Both the position numbers and the translations under genes were made by a program. Below are positions 49,007 to 57,725 of a stretch of 64,000 bases of DNA, piece after piece; position 1 is the stretch's first letter, and every line of letters starts with the position of its first letter. The stretch comes from Lichenicola cladoniae (GTDB lineage Bacteria; Pseudomonadota; Alphaproteobacteria; Acetobacterales; Acetobacteraceae), in contig NZ_CP053708.1 of NCBI RefSeq assembly GCF_013201075.1, positions 611,001 to 675,000 of the forward strand, in the 5' to 3' direction. The notes beneath the pieces were generated by a model. That model searched no databases and was not told where the DNA came from. It was given only the letters and a program-made list of their open reading frames with translations.

Positions 49007-49732
49007 ATGGCACTGCTTGCACGAAAGCCCACCCCCCTTTCGCCGGAGCGGGCTGCGCTGGCCGAGGCAATCGCCAATCACCGGGCGCACGCCGCGACAC
49101 GCGAGGCTGTTGCGAACATGGCGTCCTCGGCGACAAGCGGCATTGCTCTCGCCCGTCGCGCGGTCTCGCTGGCTGAGGATGGTGTTCTGGAAGCACAAGC
49201 CGCTGCAGGCCGCTTCTTGATCGCGACCGCCAAGGGCGAGGCATCTGAAGCGCCTCGCACGGTCCGACAGGCCCGTGATGACTTGACCGACGCACTCGAC
49301 AACCTGGCAGCAGCCGAGGTGGCGCAGGCAGCGGCGCAAACAGAGCTCGAAGGCCTGTCCGACTACATGTCGACGACCAACCTCAAGCGCGCTGCCGTCG
49401 CGGTGCTGCAGGCAGACGGGGCCTCCGCAGCGCTAGCGGTTGCTGCTGAGGTCGGTCGGCTGCAGCAAGAGCTCTCGCGGCACGGGCAGTTGCTGAACTT
49501 CCTCGTCGCGACGGGCGCCTTCGCCGTGTCGGACCGCGTCGGCATGTATCACGGCCAGCCGGCCGACGAAGCGGTCCGCATCGCCCATGAGCGGCTCAAT
49601 TCGCCTCCCTCGAGCTGGCGTGCCCTCACCGATCGCACCGACGCGGCAGCCCCGTGGCGTGCCGCTCTTGAGGCTCTTGAAGGCGATGCGACGGCACCGC
49701 TGCCGAGCGTCACCGCGATCGGAGCACCCTGA
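49007..49732 (+). CDS. Coiled-coil protein upstream of terminase
   Basis: 241 residues, alanine-rich, long predicted coiled coil (about 40-180; RQARDDLTDALDNLAAAEVA). Composition resembles phage scaffold-like or packaging accessory proteins, but no domain is recognised. Stop overlaps the next ATG (TGATG). Confidence 0.55.
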   Translation: MALLARKPTPLSPERAALAEAIANHRAHAATREAVANMASSATSGIALARRAVSLAEDGVLEAQAAAGRFLIATAKGEASEAPRTVRQARDDLTDALDNLAAAEVAQAAAQTELEGLSDYMSTTNLKRAAVAVLQADGASAALAVAAEVGRLQQELSRHGQLLNFLVATGAFAVSDRVGMYHGQPADEAVRIAHERLNSPPSSWRALTDRTDAAAPWRAALEALEGDATAPLPSVTAIGAP

Positions 49733-49965
49733 TGTCGGGCTCTTCCGACACCTCGCAGCCGTCTGACCGGTCCGCATTCTGCGCTGCCATCCTGGGCGGC
49801 GGTCCCGGTGGTGGTCTCCCTGCCCGAGCTCAGGCGGTAGCGAATTGCCAGCTCCGTCTGCCCGTCGACTGCGCGTTCATGCTGGGCATGGCAGACACCG
49901 CCACCTACGCGCAGGCGGCGGCACTTTTGCAGATGCGCTGGTCGTCCGGTCAGGCAGGCTATTGA
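49732..49965 (+). CDS. Small unknown protein before terminase
   Basis: 77 residues, low complexity Ser/Gly/Ala start, then AFMLGMADTATYAQAAALLQMRW. Its stop overlaps the TTG start of the terminase (TTGA), indicating translational coupling. Confidence 0.5.
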   Translation: MSGSSDTSQPSDRSAFCAAILGGGPGGGLPARAQAVANCQLRLPVDCAFMLGMADTATYAQAAALLQMRWSSGQAGY

Positions 49966-51443
49966 GCCATTTCTCCATCCTCGATGTGATGCGGCACCCG
50001 GACGGGCTCGGCCCGTTCTTCAAGGGTGGCACATGGGCGGCATGGGAATCGTTCCTGGCTGCCCTCTTTGCGCTGCCAATGGATGACGACGCCCTCGCGC
50101 TTTACCAGCACCACACCGGCCGCGTGACAGCGCCCATCGTGCCATTCGAGGAAGCGGCGACCATCGTCGGAAGGCGTGGGGGCAAGAGTCGGATACTCGC
50201 TCTGATCGCGGTGTATCTCGCTTGCTTCCGTAACTACGCGCCCCATCTGGCTCCGGGCGAGGCCGCGACGATTGCTGTCATTGCCGCTGACCGGAAACAG
50301 AGTCGCTCGATTTTCCGATACGCGCTTGGGATGATTGAGGCGATCCCCTCAATGAAGGCGCTGATCAAAGACCAGACCGCGGACAGCATCGTCCTGCACA
50401 ATCAGGTTGTGCTCGAAATCACGACCGCCTCGCTCCGCGCCACACGTGGATATAGCTTCGCAGCTGTTCTGGTCGACGAAATCGCGTTCCTCCGCACAGA
50501 TGAGACGAGCGCAAATCCGGATGTCGAGATCCTCCAGGCCATCCGCCCCGGCTTGGCGAGCATCCCTGGCTCGATGCTGTTGCTGGCGTCTAGCCCGTAC
50601 GCCAAAGCCGGCGTCCTCTGGGAAACCTTCCGGGATTACTACGGCCGCGACGATGGCGATGTGCTCGTGTTCCGCGGAACAACGCGCGAGCTCAACTCGA
50701 CTATTGCGCAGCGGGTGATCGACAAGGCCTATGAGCGGGATCCGGCTTCGGCTGCTGCAGAACATGGGGCGGAATTCCGATCGGACCTCGAATCCTACGT
50801 CAGCCGGGAGGCGGCAGAGGCGTGCGTCGAGGTTGGCCGGCATGAGCTGCCACGGCTGCCCGGCGTGCGATACACTGGGTTTGTCGACGCATCCTCGGGC
50901 TCCGGCTCTGACCAGTTCACGTGCGCCATAGGCCATCGAGAGCAGGACGTCGCGGTCCTCGACCTGGTGCGGGCTCGCAAGCCGCCATTCAGTCCGCAAG
51001 CCGTCGTCGCCGAGTACTGCGACACCTTAAAGCAATACGGGATCACGAGCGTCTGCGGCGATCGATATGCAGGCGGCATTACTGCGGAAATGTTCGAGAA
51101 GCAGGGCATAAAGTACATCCCATCCGAGAGGAGCCGCTCGGAAATCTACATCGATTTTCTGCCGATGCTGAATTCCGGAAAAACCCGGCTTCTTGACCAC
51201 CCGAAGATGATTTCCGAGCTTTGTGCTTTGGAGCGTCGGTCATCGCGTGGCGGTGGTCGTGATGTGGTGGACCATCCAGCGCGCATTGGATCGGACGATA
51301 TCATCAATTCCGCTGCTGGTGCCCTGGTGCTAACGCTCAGTGAGCGCGGCCCGATGATTATCTCTGACGATATGCTGGCGCGTGCCCGCTCTCGCCAGGG
51401 CAGCCGACCGACGCCGACCCGAGCCGGCAGGCGGTTCGCATGA
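49962..51443 (+). CDS. Phage terminase large subunit
   Basis: 493 residues from the TTG at 49962; a GTG/ATG pair at 49986-49991 is a possible later start. ATPase part: Walker A GRRGGKSR (about 69-76), Walker B VLVDEIAFL (about 168). Nuclease part: first acidic motif FVDASSGSGSD, then GDRYAGG and a late aspartate in GSDDIINS. It cuts and pumps DNA into a prohead. The element has no recognisable portal or capsid, so it would need those from a helper, or it is a relic. Confidence 0.9.
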   Translation: MSHFSILDVMRHPDGLGPFFKGGTWAAWESFLAALFALPMDDDALALYQHHTGRVTAPIVPFEEAATIVGRRGGKSRILALIAVYLACFRNYAPHLAPGEAATIAVIAADRKQSRSIFRYALGMIEAIPSMKALIKDQTADSIVLHNQVVLEITTASLRATRGYSFAAVLVDEIAFLRTDETSANPDVEILQAIRPGLASIPGSMLLLASSPYAKAGVLWETFRDYYGRDDGDVLVFRGTTRELNSTIAQRVIDKAYERDPASAAAEHGAEFRSDLESYVSREAAEACVEVGRHELPRLPGVRYTGFVDASSGSGSDQFTCAIGHREQDVAVLDLVRARKPPFSPQAVVAEYCDTLKQYGITSVCGDRYAGGITAEMFEKQGIKYIPSERSRSEIYIDFLPMLNSGKTRLLDHPKMISELCALERRSSRGGGRDVVDHPARIGSDDIINSAAGALVLTLSERGPMIISDDMLARARSRQGSRPTPTRAGRRFA

Positions 51444-51598
51444 ATATTCCCGGCAGTCATATGCGGTCGGGCACGAGCTTCAGTGCCGTAGGGCTGGAGG
51501 AAGGTAACTCGACCAGAGCCTTCACAAATTATCGGTCGAGAGCCCGCGGGTGCGCTCCTGGCGCCGCGGCGGGCAACCAACGGAGCGTGTGCACATGA
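51440..51598 (+). CDS. 52-residue linker ORF between terminase and fibre gene
   Basis: ATG overlaps the terminase stop (ATGA) and its own stop overlaps the ATG of the next gene (ATGA). The product (MNIPGSHMRSGTSF...) has no recognisable domain. Phage genes after a terminase normally encode the portal; this ORF may be the first codons of a portal gene fused to the last codons of the gene that once preceded the fibre, left by an internal deletion. It may also be a real small protein. Confidence 0.45.
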   Translation: MNIPGSHMRSGTSFSAVGLEEGNSTRAFTNYRSRARGCAPGAAAGNQRSVCT

Positions 51599-52431
51599 CC
51601 ATCGCCCATTATCTGTCGCTGCCATACCCGAGCAGCGGAACCTACGAAAGGATCAGCAAGACCCTGATCCCGTTCGGTTCTAATGATGGCGCTCTACAGA
51701 ACCTTGATGCCAGGATATATTTCTCCGCATCGACCTATATCCCGGCGTCCGTGGGCGAGACAGCCATTATACCGGCTCTGGCACAGTCATTGTTTCAGAC
51801 TGAAGACTGGTTCATCGGGATTGACCCAGAGGGCCGAGCGACGTTCGGCGTGAAGAACTTCTACGCTTTGACAAAGGAGCAGTGGCTCCAAGACTGCTGG
51901 CCAAACCCGACGGTGTGGAACCCTTGGGCTATGTCCGTTACCTCTACAGTCCAAATCCCGACCTTCAACTCTAGTCCCGATGGACTTTTTCTCCGGGTCT
52001 ACGTGAACGCTTACGGTGGATCAGGTAACTATCCAGGCGCAAGCACTTCCCCATGCGTCGTGTTCTTCACCTCGCCAGACGCGGGCGCAACCTTCGTTCA
52101 AATTGGAGTTCCGGTTCCGCTACCTCCAAGAACGACGCCCTATGACTCCGGAACCTTTGAACAAAACAATATGCTTGGTGCCGGGCCTTACGTTGAATTG
52201 CAAGGAGGCTATCCATCAAGCGCCAACAACCTTTACCTTGCTGGCCCTCTCAATGGCGCCCTCGGCTCGACGGGTATATCACTCAATACGCTACCCGATA
52301 TGCGGGTCTATAAGTACAGCCTGCAGAATTCCTACGCACAAAGTCTCTGCAATTACGACTTCACGAGCGGTTCTAGTCTTGCAGTTGTGGCTCCTAGCCT
52401 AGTCGCATTCGGCGGCGCGGTTCTCGTCTAA
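51595..52431 (+). CDS. Fibre-like beta-rich protein, unknown
   Basis: 278 residues, rich in Ser, Thr, Tyr, Pro and Gly, very few charged residues, without signal peptide. Base composition is clearly less GC-rich than the flanks. The look is of a phage tail fibre tip or receptor-binding jelly roll, but no motif proves it. Its stop overlaps the next ATG (TAATG). Confidence 0.5.
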   Translation: MTIAHYLSLPYPSSGTYERISKTLIPFGSNDGALQNLDARIYFSASTYIPASVGETAIIPALAQSLFQTEDWFIGIDPEGRATFGVKNFYALTKEQWLQDCWPNPTVWNPWAMSVTSTVQIPTFNSSPDGLFLRVYVNAYGGSGNYPGASTSPCVVFFTSPDAGATFVQIGVPVPLPPRTTPYDSGTFEQNNMLGAGPYVELQGGYPSSANNLYLAGPLNGALGSTGISLNTLPDMRVYKYSLQNSYAQSLCNYDFTSGSSLAVVAPSLVAFGGAVLV

Positions 52432-52898
52432 TGATCGCGCTCGGCCGCCGCATCCTGACGCACAAGCCGCATATCGACGAGCTGGTGCAGGCTGCGATCG
52501 CTACCGCGGCTCCATCGCTGCCAGCGCTCTATGCCGCCACTGCTGGCAAAGTCGATCTGACCTACCTGCACCGACCTGATACAAAACTGCCCAGGCACAT
52601 CCTGAAGCGGCATCGCAAGTGCTTGGCGATCCTAAGCGATGTGGCACTGCCTGATGCTGAAGGATCACCTGGCCCGGCAGCATGGCCGATCGCGAACAGC
52701 CTGCACACGTACGAGCCAGTTGCGTGCTTGATCCACAGCGATACTGCCGATGCTGAACAATACCTCGCTGCCGTCACGCTGGCGATAGAAGCGGGACCGG
52801 TCCTACTGATCGAGTGCGGTCCGGAACGGGTCTCGGACTGGGAATGGTTAGTGACGCCGTGGTGCCCGACGGTTGCTGTCTTGCAGAGGAAAGCCTGA
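52431..52898 (+). CDS. Unknown protein between fibre-like and tape measure genes
   Basis: 155 residues, mixed alpha/beta. Start of the gene is helical (HIDELVQAAIATAAPSL), then LTYLHRPDTKLPRHILKRH. No known domain. Position suggests a tail chaperone or baseplate-adjacent role, which is inference only. Confidence 0.5.
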   Translation: MIALGRRILTHKPHIDELVQAAIATAAPSLPALYAATAGKVDLTYLHRPDTKLPRHILKRHRKCLAILSDVALPDAEGSPGPAAWPIANSLHTYEPVACLIHSDTADAEQYLAAVTLAIEAGPVLLIECGPERVSDWEWLVTPWCPTVAVLQRKA

Positions 52899-52901
52899 GT
52901 C

Positions 52902-54845
52902 ATGGATCAGACCCTAGAATCATATCTCGTCCGACTTGGCTTCGCGGTCGACGGCGCCAGTGAGCGCGAGTTCACGGAAACGCTGGCTCGAGGGAAGGTC
53001 GCGGCACTTGCAGCAGGTGCAGCACTAACCGGCCTAGTCGCCACCATTACCAAGGTGGCAAGCGCATATGAGGCGCTCTACTACCAATCCGGCCGGGTTC
53101 AAGCCTCCGTCGGCAATATCCAAGCCTTCGCTTATGGCTTGTCCCAGGTCGGCGGATCCGCCACGAGCGCGAAGGCTGCGCTCGAAAGCATGGGCAACTT
53201 CCTACGCAGTAGCCCGGGCAGCGAAGGCTTTTTCGCTCGGCTTGGTGTTCAAACCCGTGACGCGCGCGGCGGGCTTCGAGACACCACGCAAATCCTGCGG
53301 GACTTCGCCGGGGCATTGAAAACAATGCCGACGTATCGATCGCAGGCTTATGCGTCAGTCCTGGGGATTGATCCCGTCACGCTTCAAGCGCTGATGAGAG
53401 ATACAGGCGTGTTCTCTGCGCAGCTGAAGCAGATGTACGCAGCAGCCGGCGTGAACTCGGAACAGGCCGCCCGCGGTGGCGCACTCTTCATGCAGCAGCT
53501 GCGGAGCCTTGGTGCCGCTCTGCAGGTGCTACGCGACAAGGTTGCAATCTCGCTCTTCCGAGGTGTCGGCGGCGATATCGAACGCCTGCGCAAGTTGCTG
53601 GTCGACAATTTCGGGAGGATCTCCGCTGCGATCGTCGCTGCAAGCAAGTTTGTCACGGCGATGGGCTGGGCTCTGATGCAGCTGGTGGCCCGATCAGCAG
53701 AACTGATCGACCGGCTCGTAGATTGGTTCAGCCATCTCGACCGTGGCACTCGTCAGTGGACCGAAGCCATCATCCTGCTGTTAGGTGCCTGGCGGCTTCT
53801 CAACAAAGGCTTCCTGGCGTCCCCGCTCGGTCGCATCGTGGCCCTCGGCGTCGCACTTGTTGCACTGTACGACGACTACAAGACATTCAAGGCAGGCGGC
53901 AAAAGCTTAATTGATTGGGCCGTATGGGAGCCTGGGATCAACTCGCTGCTCGACAGCATCGGGAAGATCGAGGGCGCCTTCAAGGACATGTGGCCAAACA
54001 TCCGAGGGTATCTCGCGCCCCTGATGAGCTTCCTCGGCCATGAATTCGCCAAGACGCTGACAAACAGCATGGCGGATGTGGCCGACCTGATGCAGGCCGC
54101 CACTGACAGTCTCCACGGCCGCTGGGCCTCTGCTCGAGCTCATCTTGCCGCCATCGGCGCCCGCGAGACCGCTTCGACACAGGACGACATGTCAGCCCTC
54201 GGCACGCTCGGGAACGCCGAAAGCCGCGCATCAGGCGGCGCGTTCGTCAGCGGCCAGACAGCCCGGAACGAGGCATCCGGCTTCAGCCTGCTCACCAGCC
54301 TCGGCCTAGACCGCAACCACGCGCTGGCCATGCTGGGCAACTTCGAGCAGGAAAGCAGCCTCAACCCCGGCGCGCGCAATGGCCACCACTACGGCATCGA
54401 GCAATGGGACGACAGCCGCGCCGACGCGATCAAGGCGCAGACCGGGATCGACGTACGAACCGCAGGCTATGCCGACCAGATCAAGGCGGCGGCGTGGGAA
54501 GTCATGTACGGTAACGAGCGGAACCACGCCAAGGGCTTCTTCGGCGCGGGCGATCTCAAGTCGGCGACGGGGCGCTTTGCCTCGGATATTGAGCGGTCCG
54601 GTGAGCATCCCGGCATGGTCGGCTTCGATAACCGGATCGCGAACTCACTGAATGCGGATAACCGGCTGCGTGCCGGCGCCGGCATCAGCAGCACCAACGT
54701 CGGTGGTTCGCCCCGCGTCAATCAGACCAACACGTTCCACATCAGCGGCGCCCAAAGCCCCGACGCGGTGGGTAAGAGCGTGTTGCGGCATCAGGATGTG
54801 GCGATGGAATCCATCGTCCGGAACATGGGGCCGCTGTCGCGATGA
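52902..54845 (+). CDS. Tail tape measure protein with phage tail lysozyme domain
   Basis: 647 residues. N-terminal part is a helical tape measure (LVRLGFAVDGASEREF, hydrophobic helix AALAAGAALTGLVATITKVA; further hydrophobic helices about 280-320). Residues about 460-570 are a tail-tip lysozyme domain (GLDRNHALAMLGNFEQES..YGIEQWD), with the catalytic glutamate probably in FEQES. It would set tail length and locally cut peptidoglycan during DNA injection. A short tape measure of this size implies a small tail. Confidence 0.8.
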   Translation: MDQTLESYLVRLGFAVDGASEREFTETLARGKVAALAAGAALTGLVATITKVASAYEALYYQSGRVQASVGNIQAFAYGLSQVGGSATSAKAALESMGNFLRSSPGSEGFFARLGVQTRDARGGLRDTTQILRDFAGALKTMPTYRSQAYASVLGIDPVTLQALMRDTGVFSAQLKQMYAAAGVNSEQAARGGALFMQQLRSLGAALQVLRDKVAISLFRGVGGDIERLRKLLVDNFGRISAAIVAASKFVTAMGWALMQLVARSAELIDRLVDWFSHLDRGTRQWTEAIILLLGAWRLLNKGFLASPLGRIVALGVALVALYDDYKTFKAGGKSLIDWAVWEPGINSLLDSIGKIEGAFKDMWPNIRGYLAPLMSFLGHEFAKTLTNSMADVADLMQAATDSLHGRWASARAHLAAIGARETASTQDDMSALGTLGNAESRASGGAFVSGQTARNEASGFSLLTSLGLDRNHALAMLGNFEQESSLNPGARNGHHYGIEQWDDSRADAIKAQTGIDVRTAGYADQIKAAAWEVMYGNERNHAKGFFGAGDLKSATGRFASDIERSGEHPGMVGFDNRIANSLNADNRLRAGAGISSTNVGGSPRVNQTNTFHISGAQSPDAVGKSVLRHQDVAMESIVRNMGPLSR

Positions 54846-55351
54846 CGCTCGAGATCGGCAAGTCGGGCAGCAAGGCGTTGCTGGCGGCCGTCCGGCAGCT
54901 GGCGACAACGGAGGTGCTGGTCGGCTTCCCGGCAGGCGAGGCGCCCCGCGAAGACGGCTCCAAGCTGACGAACGCGGCGATCGCCTATATCCAGGACAAC
55001 GGCGCGCCCGAGGCCAACATTCCAGCTCGGCCGTTCATGCGACCAGGCATCGAGGCGGTAAAAGATCAAATCGCGGTCGCCCTGGGCAAGGCCGGCCGGG
55101 CGGCGATCAATGGCGACAGTGCCGGCGTCCAGGCGGGGCTCACGGCGGCCGGCTTCGCCGCCGAGGGCTCCATCAAGGAGCGGATTACCGACGGGATCGA
55201 TCCGCCCCTAGCTGCGGCCACGCTGGCTGCACGGAAGCGCAAAGGCTTCCAGGGTGAGACGCCGCTGCTCCGGTCGGGTGAGCTCCGGAACGCGGTGCGG
55301 CATGTCCTCCGGGACCGGGGCGGGTGGGTGATTTATGTTCGGAAGCGGTGA
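54842..55351 (+). CDS. Phage tail/neck assembly protein (gp10/virion morphogenesis-like)
   Basis: 169 residues; ATG overlaps the tape measure stop. The segment IPARPFMRPGIEAVKDQI and GETPLLRSGELRNAVRH are typical of minor tail or head-tail joining proteins of the HK97 gp10/virion morphogenesis kind. In most phages such a gene precedes, not follows, the tape measure gene. Confidence 0.6.
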   Translation: MTLEIGKSGSKALLAAVRQLATTEVLVGFPAGEAPREDGSKLTNAAIAYIQDNGAPEANIPARPFMRPGIEAVKDQIAVALGKAGRAAINGDSAGVQAGLTAAGFAAEGSIKERITDGIDPPLAAATLAARKRKGFQGETPLLRSGELRNAVRHVLRDRGGWVIYVRKR

Positions 55352-55544
55352 CCCAGCTTAACGCGAGCCACCACGCGGGGTGCCATCGACGGGCTTGATC
55401 GCAGCGAATATAGGACTACTTTCCTAATAACTGTCGAGGAGCAAGCCCAAAAATGGGCACACGGTCTCATTAACTTCAAATCGCGGTTTAGGCGTTGACT
55501 GCTCTTTAGTGGCTACAGAAAGTCTCGTCTGGGGGCTAGTTTTG

Positions 55545-55775
55545 ATGACAAAATTTACCATCCGAGCGCACTGGGACACTGATGCACGCGTTTGGTGGGC
55601 CGAGAGTGAGGACGTCCCCGGCCTGGTCGCCGAGGCCGAGACCCACGAGGCTCTCATTGCTGACTTGCGCATGATCGTCCCGGAACTCCTGATGTTGAAC
55701 ACGCCGGAAGTTCATCATGACAGGATGATCATGAGCATCATTTCAGATCAGGCTGAGGAAGTAAGTTACGCCTGA
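55545..55775 (+). CDS. HicB-like antitoxin (DUF1902)
   Basis: 76 residues. HicB-type partial RNase-H-like fold: FTIRAHWDTDARVWWAESEDVPGLV in two strands, ETHEALIADL helix. Placed before the toxin with a TGATG overlap, the antitoxin-first order. It sits in a lower-GC segment between tail genes and the repressor, a typical cargo position. Confidence 0.8.
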   Translation: MTKFTIRAHWDTDARVWWAESEDVPGLVAEAETHEALIADLRMIVPELLMLNTPEVHHDRMIMSIISDQAEEVSYA

Positions 55776-55966
55776 TGCCTGCGACATTCGATCGTGCGCT
55801 ACATTCGTTACTACGTGACGCTGGGTGTTGCTGGGTTCGAGATGGACGCCATCCAGTGTATTACAGCCCGATTTCAGGATTAAATTTTCCCGTTCCGGTG
55901 GGGATCAAAAGCGCACACACCGCTAACAATGTTCTAAAGCAAGCTGGACTTCCAAAGCATTTCTAG
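55775..55966 (+). CDS. HicA-like mRNA interferase toxin
   Basis: 63 residues. Double-stranded RNA-binding-like fold; the catalytic histidine is in DGRHPVYYSP, followed by VPVGIKSAHTANNVLKQAGL typical of the alphaproteobacterial YcfA/HicA branch. It cleaves mRNA when the antitoxin is lost, stabilising the element. Confidence 0.78.
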   Translation: MPATFDRALHSLLRDAGCCWVRDGRHPVYYSPISGLNFPVPVGIKSAHTANNVLKQAGLPKHF

Positions 55967-56436
55967 CTTTCAACTACCGAAGCGGTCGTAACCGGTCTTA
56001 ATCTTGTCGCTCTCAAAATTGCAACGGCGTGATCAATAACAATCTTATTCAGAACTATCGAATCTATATTTTCTACTTCTAGTAATCCCTGGGTATCTGC
56101 TGCGGAGTCGACATGTATTTTTAAGTCACAAGGATCAAACTTAAATACCAGGAACTTTCCTGACGTCCCATAATAGGAGTAGACTTTATTGAATTGATGC
56201 GCGACGGTCACGGACGCTGTAGACGTTTTCAAGTCTCTTGCTGCGGTAACGTCCGTCAGTCTGAGCCCGTATTGCGATACCGGAAACCGTTGTAATTCTA
56301 CGCAGGTTGAGATCGCTTGTTGCCATTGATTTTCGACGATCGCTGAAAGGGCTGATGCCTTCGCAAAATGCTCACCATTAGACCTTAACTCATCACCGAA
56401 CTTCTCTAGCTCATTATCAACGTAGCTTCCCGGCAT
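55963..56436 (-). CDS. Unknown low-GC protein convergent with the TA pair
   Basis: 157 residues, stop overlaps the toxin stop on the other strand. Low GC and different codon use from neighbours suggest recent transfer. No signal or membrane segment; no family recognised. Position as a lone reverse gene in a prophage suits a lysogenic-conversion cargo gene. Confidence 0.5.
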   Translation of the reverse strand: MPGSYVDNELEKFGDELRSNGEHFAKASALSAIVENQWQQAISTCVELQRFPVSQYGLRLTDVTAARDLKTSTASVTVAHQFNKVYSYYGTSGKFLVFKFDPCDLKIHVDSAADTQGLLEVENIDSIVLNKIVIDHAVAILRATRLRPVTTASVVES

Positions 56437-56489
56437 CGACGTTATCCTCGGATAATTGACTTAGTGTTTGCTTCTCGTCGATAGCTCTA

Positions 56490-56801
56490 TCAGGCGAGCC
56501 CCGGCGCGAAAATATGCCCAGGGGCTCCATTGGCGAGCAGGACCGTCATCTTGTGAAAGTCCGGCATCGGGCACGGCGCCGCTCGATACCGCGAAAGGAC
56601 AGGGGCGCAGATTGTTGCCATTAGAGGCGAGAACACCAAGAACCGGTTTACCCCCAGATTATGATCACTCCGACTGACCAGCAGGCAAGCTTCTTTTGGC
56701 GAGAGCGCCCCCACCCATGGGCGCTGACAAGCATCCATTATGCGAGCCTCTTCTCCGCCCAATGACATGCTGAGCGTGATCTCGATCGTCACCCAGGACA
56801 T
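56490..56801 (-). CDS. Doubtful hypothetical protein
   Basis: 103 residues with no recognisable domain; start at MSWVTIEITLSM. Support is only the open frame and its place in the reverse-strand block that ends with the XRE repressor. If not real, 56437-56867 is non-coding. Confidence 0.3.
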   Translation of the reverse strand: MSWVTIEITLSMSLGGEEARIMDACQRPWVGALSPKEACLLVSRSDHNLGVNRFLVFSPLMATICAPVLSRYRAAPCPMPDFHKMTVLLANGAPGHIFAPGLA

Positions 56802-56867
56802 AACCTAGACCTCTGTTTCTGCACGCAGTCCGGCTTCGATCAGGCGGCGGATGGCCGTGCCTCGCAC

Positions 56868-57089
56868 TCAATCTTGCGACGGATACGGGCCTGTATCGTC
56901 AATTTCGAAATGCCCGCCGTAGGAAGCCGCCTCTCTCCATCGCCTCAACGCTGCACCAGGGCTGCGGTCGCTCGTTGTGATCGAGCGGCCATACCGGTCT
57001 CCCGTAGCAGTCCATTTTGACCGAGATCGTGGATCTTGGTTGACAGTTACCTCGCAAGAGGTGCCCTGGACGATGACCGTGTGCTTCAC
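56868..57089 (-). CDS. Small protein coupled to the XRE repressor
   Basis: 73 residues with alternating strands (HTVIVQGTSCEVTVNQD, KWTATGDRYG) and a helix (PGAALRRWREAASYGG). ATG overlaps the repressor stop (ATGA), so it is its operon partner. It could modulate the repressor or be an antirepressor-like factor; not known. Confidence 0.55.
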   Translation of the reverse strand: MKHTVIVQGTSCEVTVNQDPRSRSKWTATGDRYGRSITTSDRSPGAALRRWREAASYGGHFEIDDTGPYPSQD

Positions 57090-57349
57090 TTCCCGTTCCC
57101 GCCTTTCAAGCTTACCCCAGGCGCGACTCCGTTCGTAAACTCGACGCCGGCAGCCTCAAGGGCGGCGCGGATGGCGGTAATCGTCCTCTGCTGAGGTGAG
57201 CCTTCTCCACGCTCAAATCTGACCACGGTCCTTTTGGGCACTCCGCTCGCTGAAGCGAGCTGATCTTGCGACCAGTCTACAAATGCTCGAGCCGCGCGCA
57301 ACTGAGAAGGAGTGATGGCAATTTCAGTGCCGTTTACGCTTGCATCCAC
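57086..57349 (-). CDS. XRE/Cro-type helix-turn-helix repressor
   Basis: 87 residues. HTH region ITPSQLRAARAFVDWSQDQLA-SASGVPKRTVVRFERG, then a short helix and flexible tail. It is divergent from the 57462 operon across 112 bases, the arrangement of a phage immunity region, and probably represses that operon and itself. Confidence 0.8.
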   Translation of the reverse strand: MDASVNGTEIAITPSQLRAARAFVDWSQDQLASASGVPKRTVVRFERGEGSPQQRTITAIRAALEAAGVEFTNGVAPGVSLKGGNGK

Positions 57350-57461
57350 AGGATCATTATGGCACTAGGGTAGCCGTTCCGCAAGGAACAACGGCCGAGC
57401 GAAGGGTGGCAGCCCTCACGCCCGGCCTAACCGCAACCCTGCACGCTGGAGCGACAGGATC
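57350..57461. promoter_or_regulatory. Divergent immunity-type control region
   Basis: 112 bases between the XRE gene and the rightward operon. It must carry both promoters and the repressor operator. I see no single clear palindrome, so the operator is not placed. Confidence 0.4.
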
Positions 57462-57725
57462 ATGGCTTCGCACACCATACCACCACCCGGCACAGTCCGG
57501 GGAGTGACCGCAGGTGGCTATCCGCCCTGCAATCCGCCGACCGTTACTCTTCCGCTGGGCAATCGGCATCAAATTGAGCTCGCCATCGGGGCCCTAATCG
57601 ACGTCCTCGACCGTCACGACGGGGATCCGGACCTCGAGCCCGACGCCGACCGTGAGCCGGACACCGCTGCAAGTTTCAGCGTCACGCCGGCCGGGCACCT
57701 GGCGCTCGCGGGGGTGCGGTCATGA
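57462..57725 (+). CDS. Small unknown protein, start of right-arm operon
   Basis: 87 residues: proline-rich start, a helical core (HQIELAIGALIDVLDRHDGD), acidic stretch and SFSVTPAGHLALAG. AGGA precedes the ATG. Stop overlaps the next start (ATGA). No family recognised. Confidence 0.5.
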   Translation: MASHTIPPPGTVRGVTAGGYPPCNPPTVTLPLGNRHQIELAIGALIDVLDRHDGDPDLEPDADREPDTAASFSVTPAGHLALAGVRS

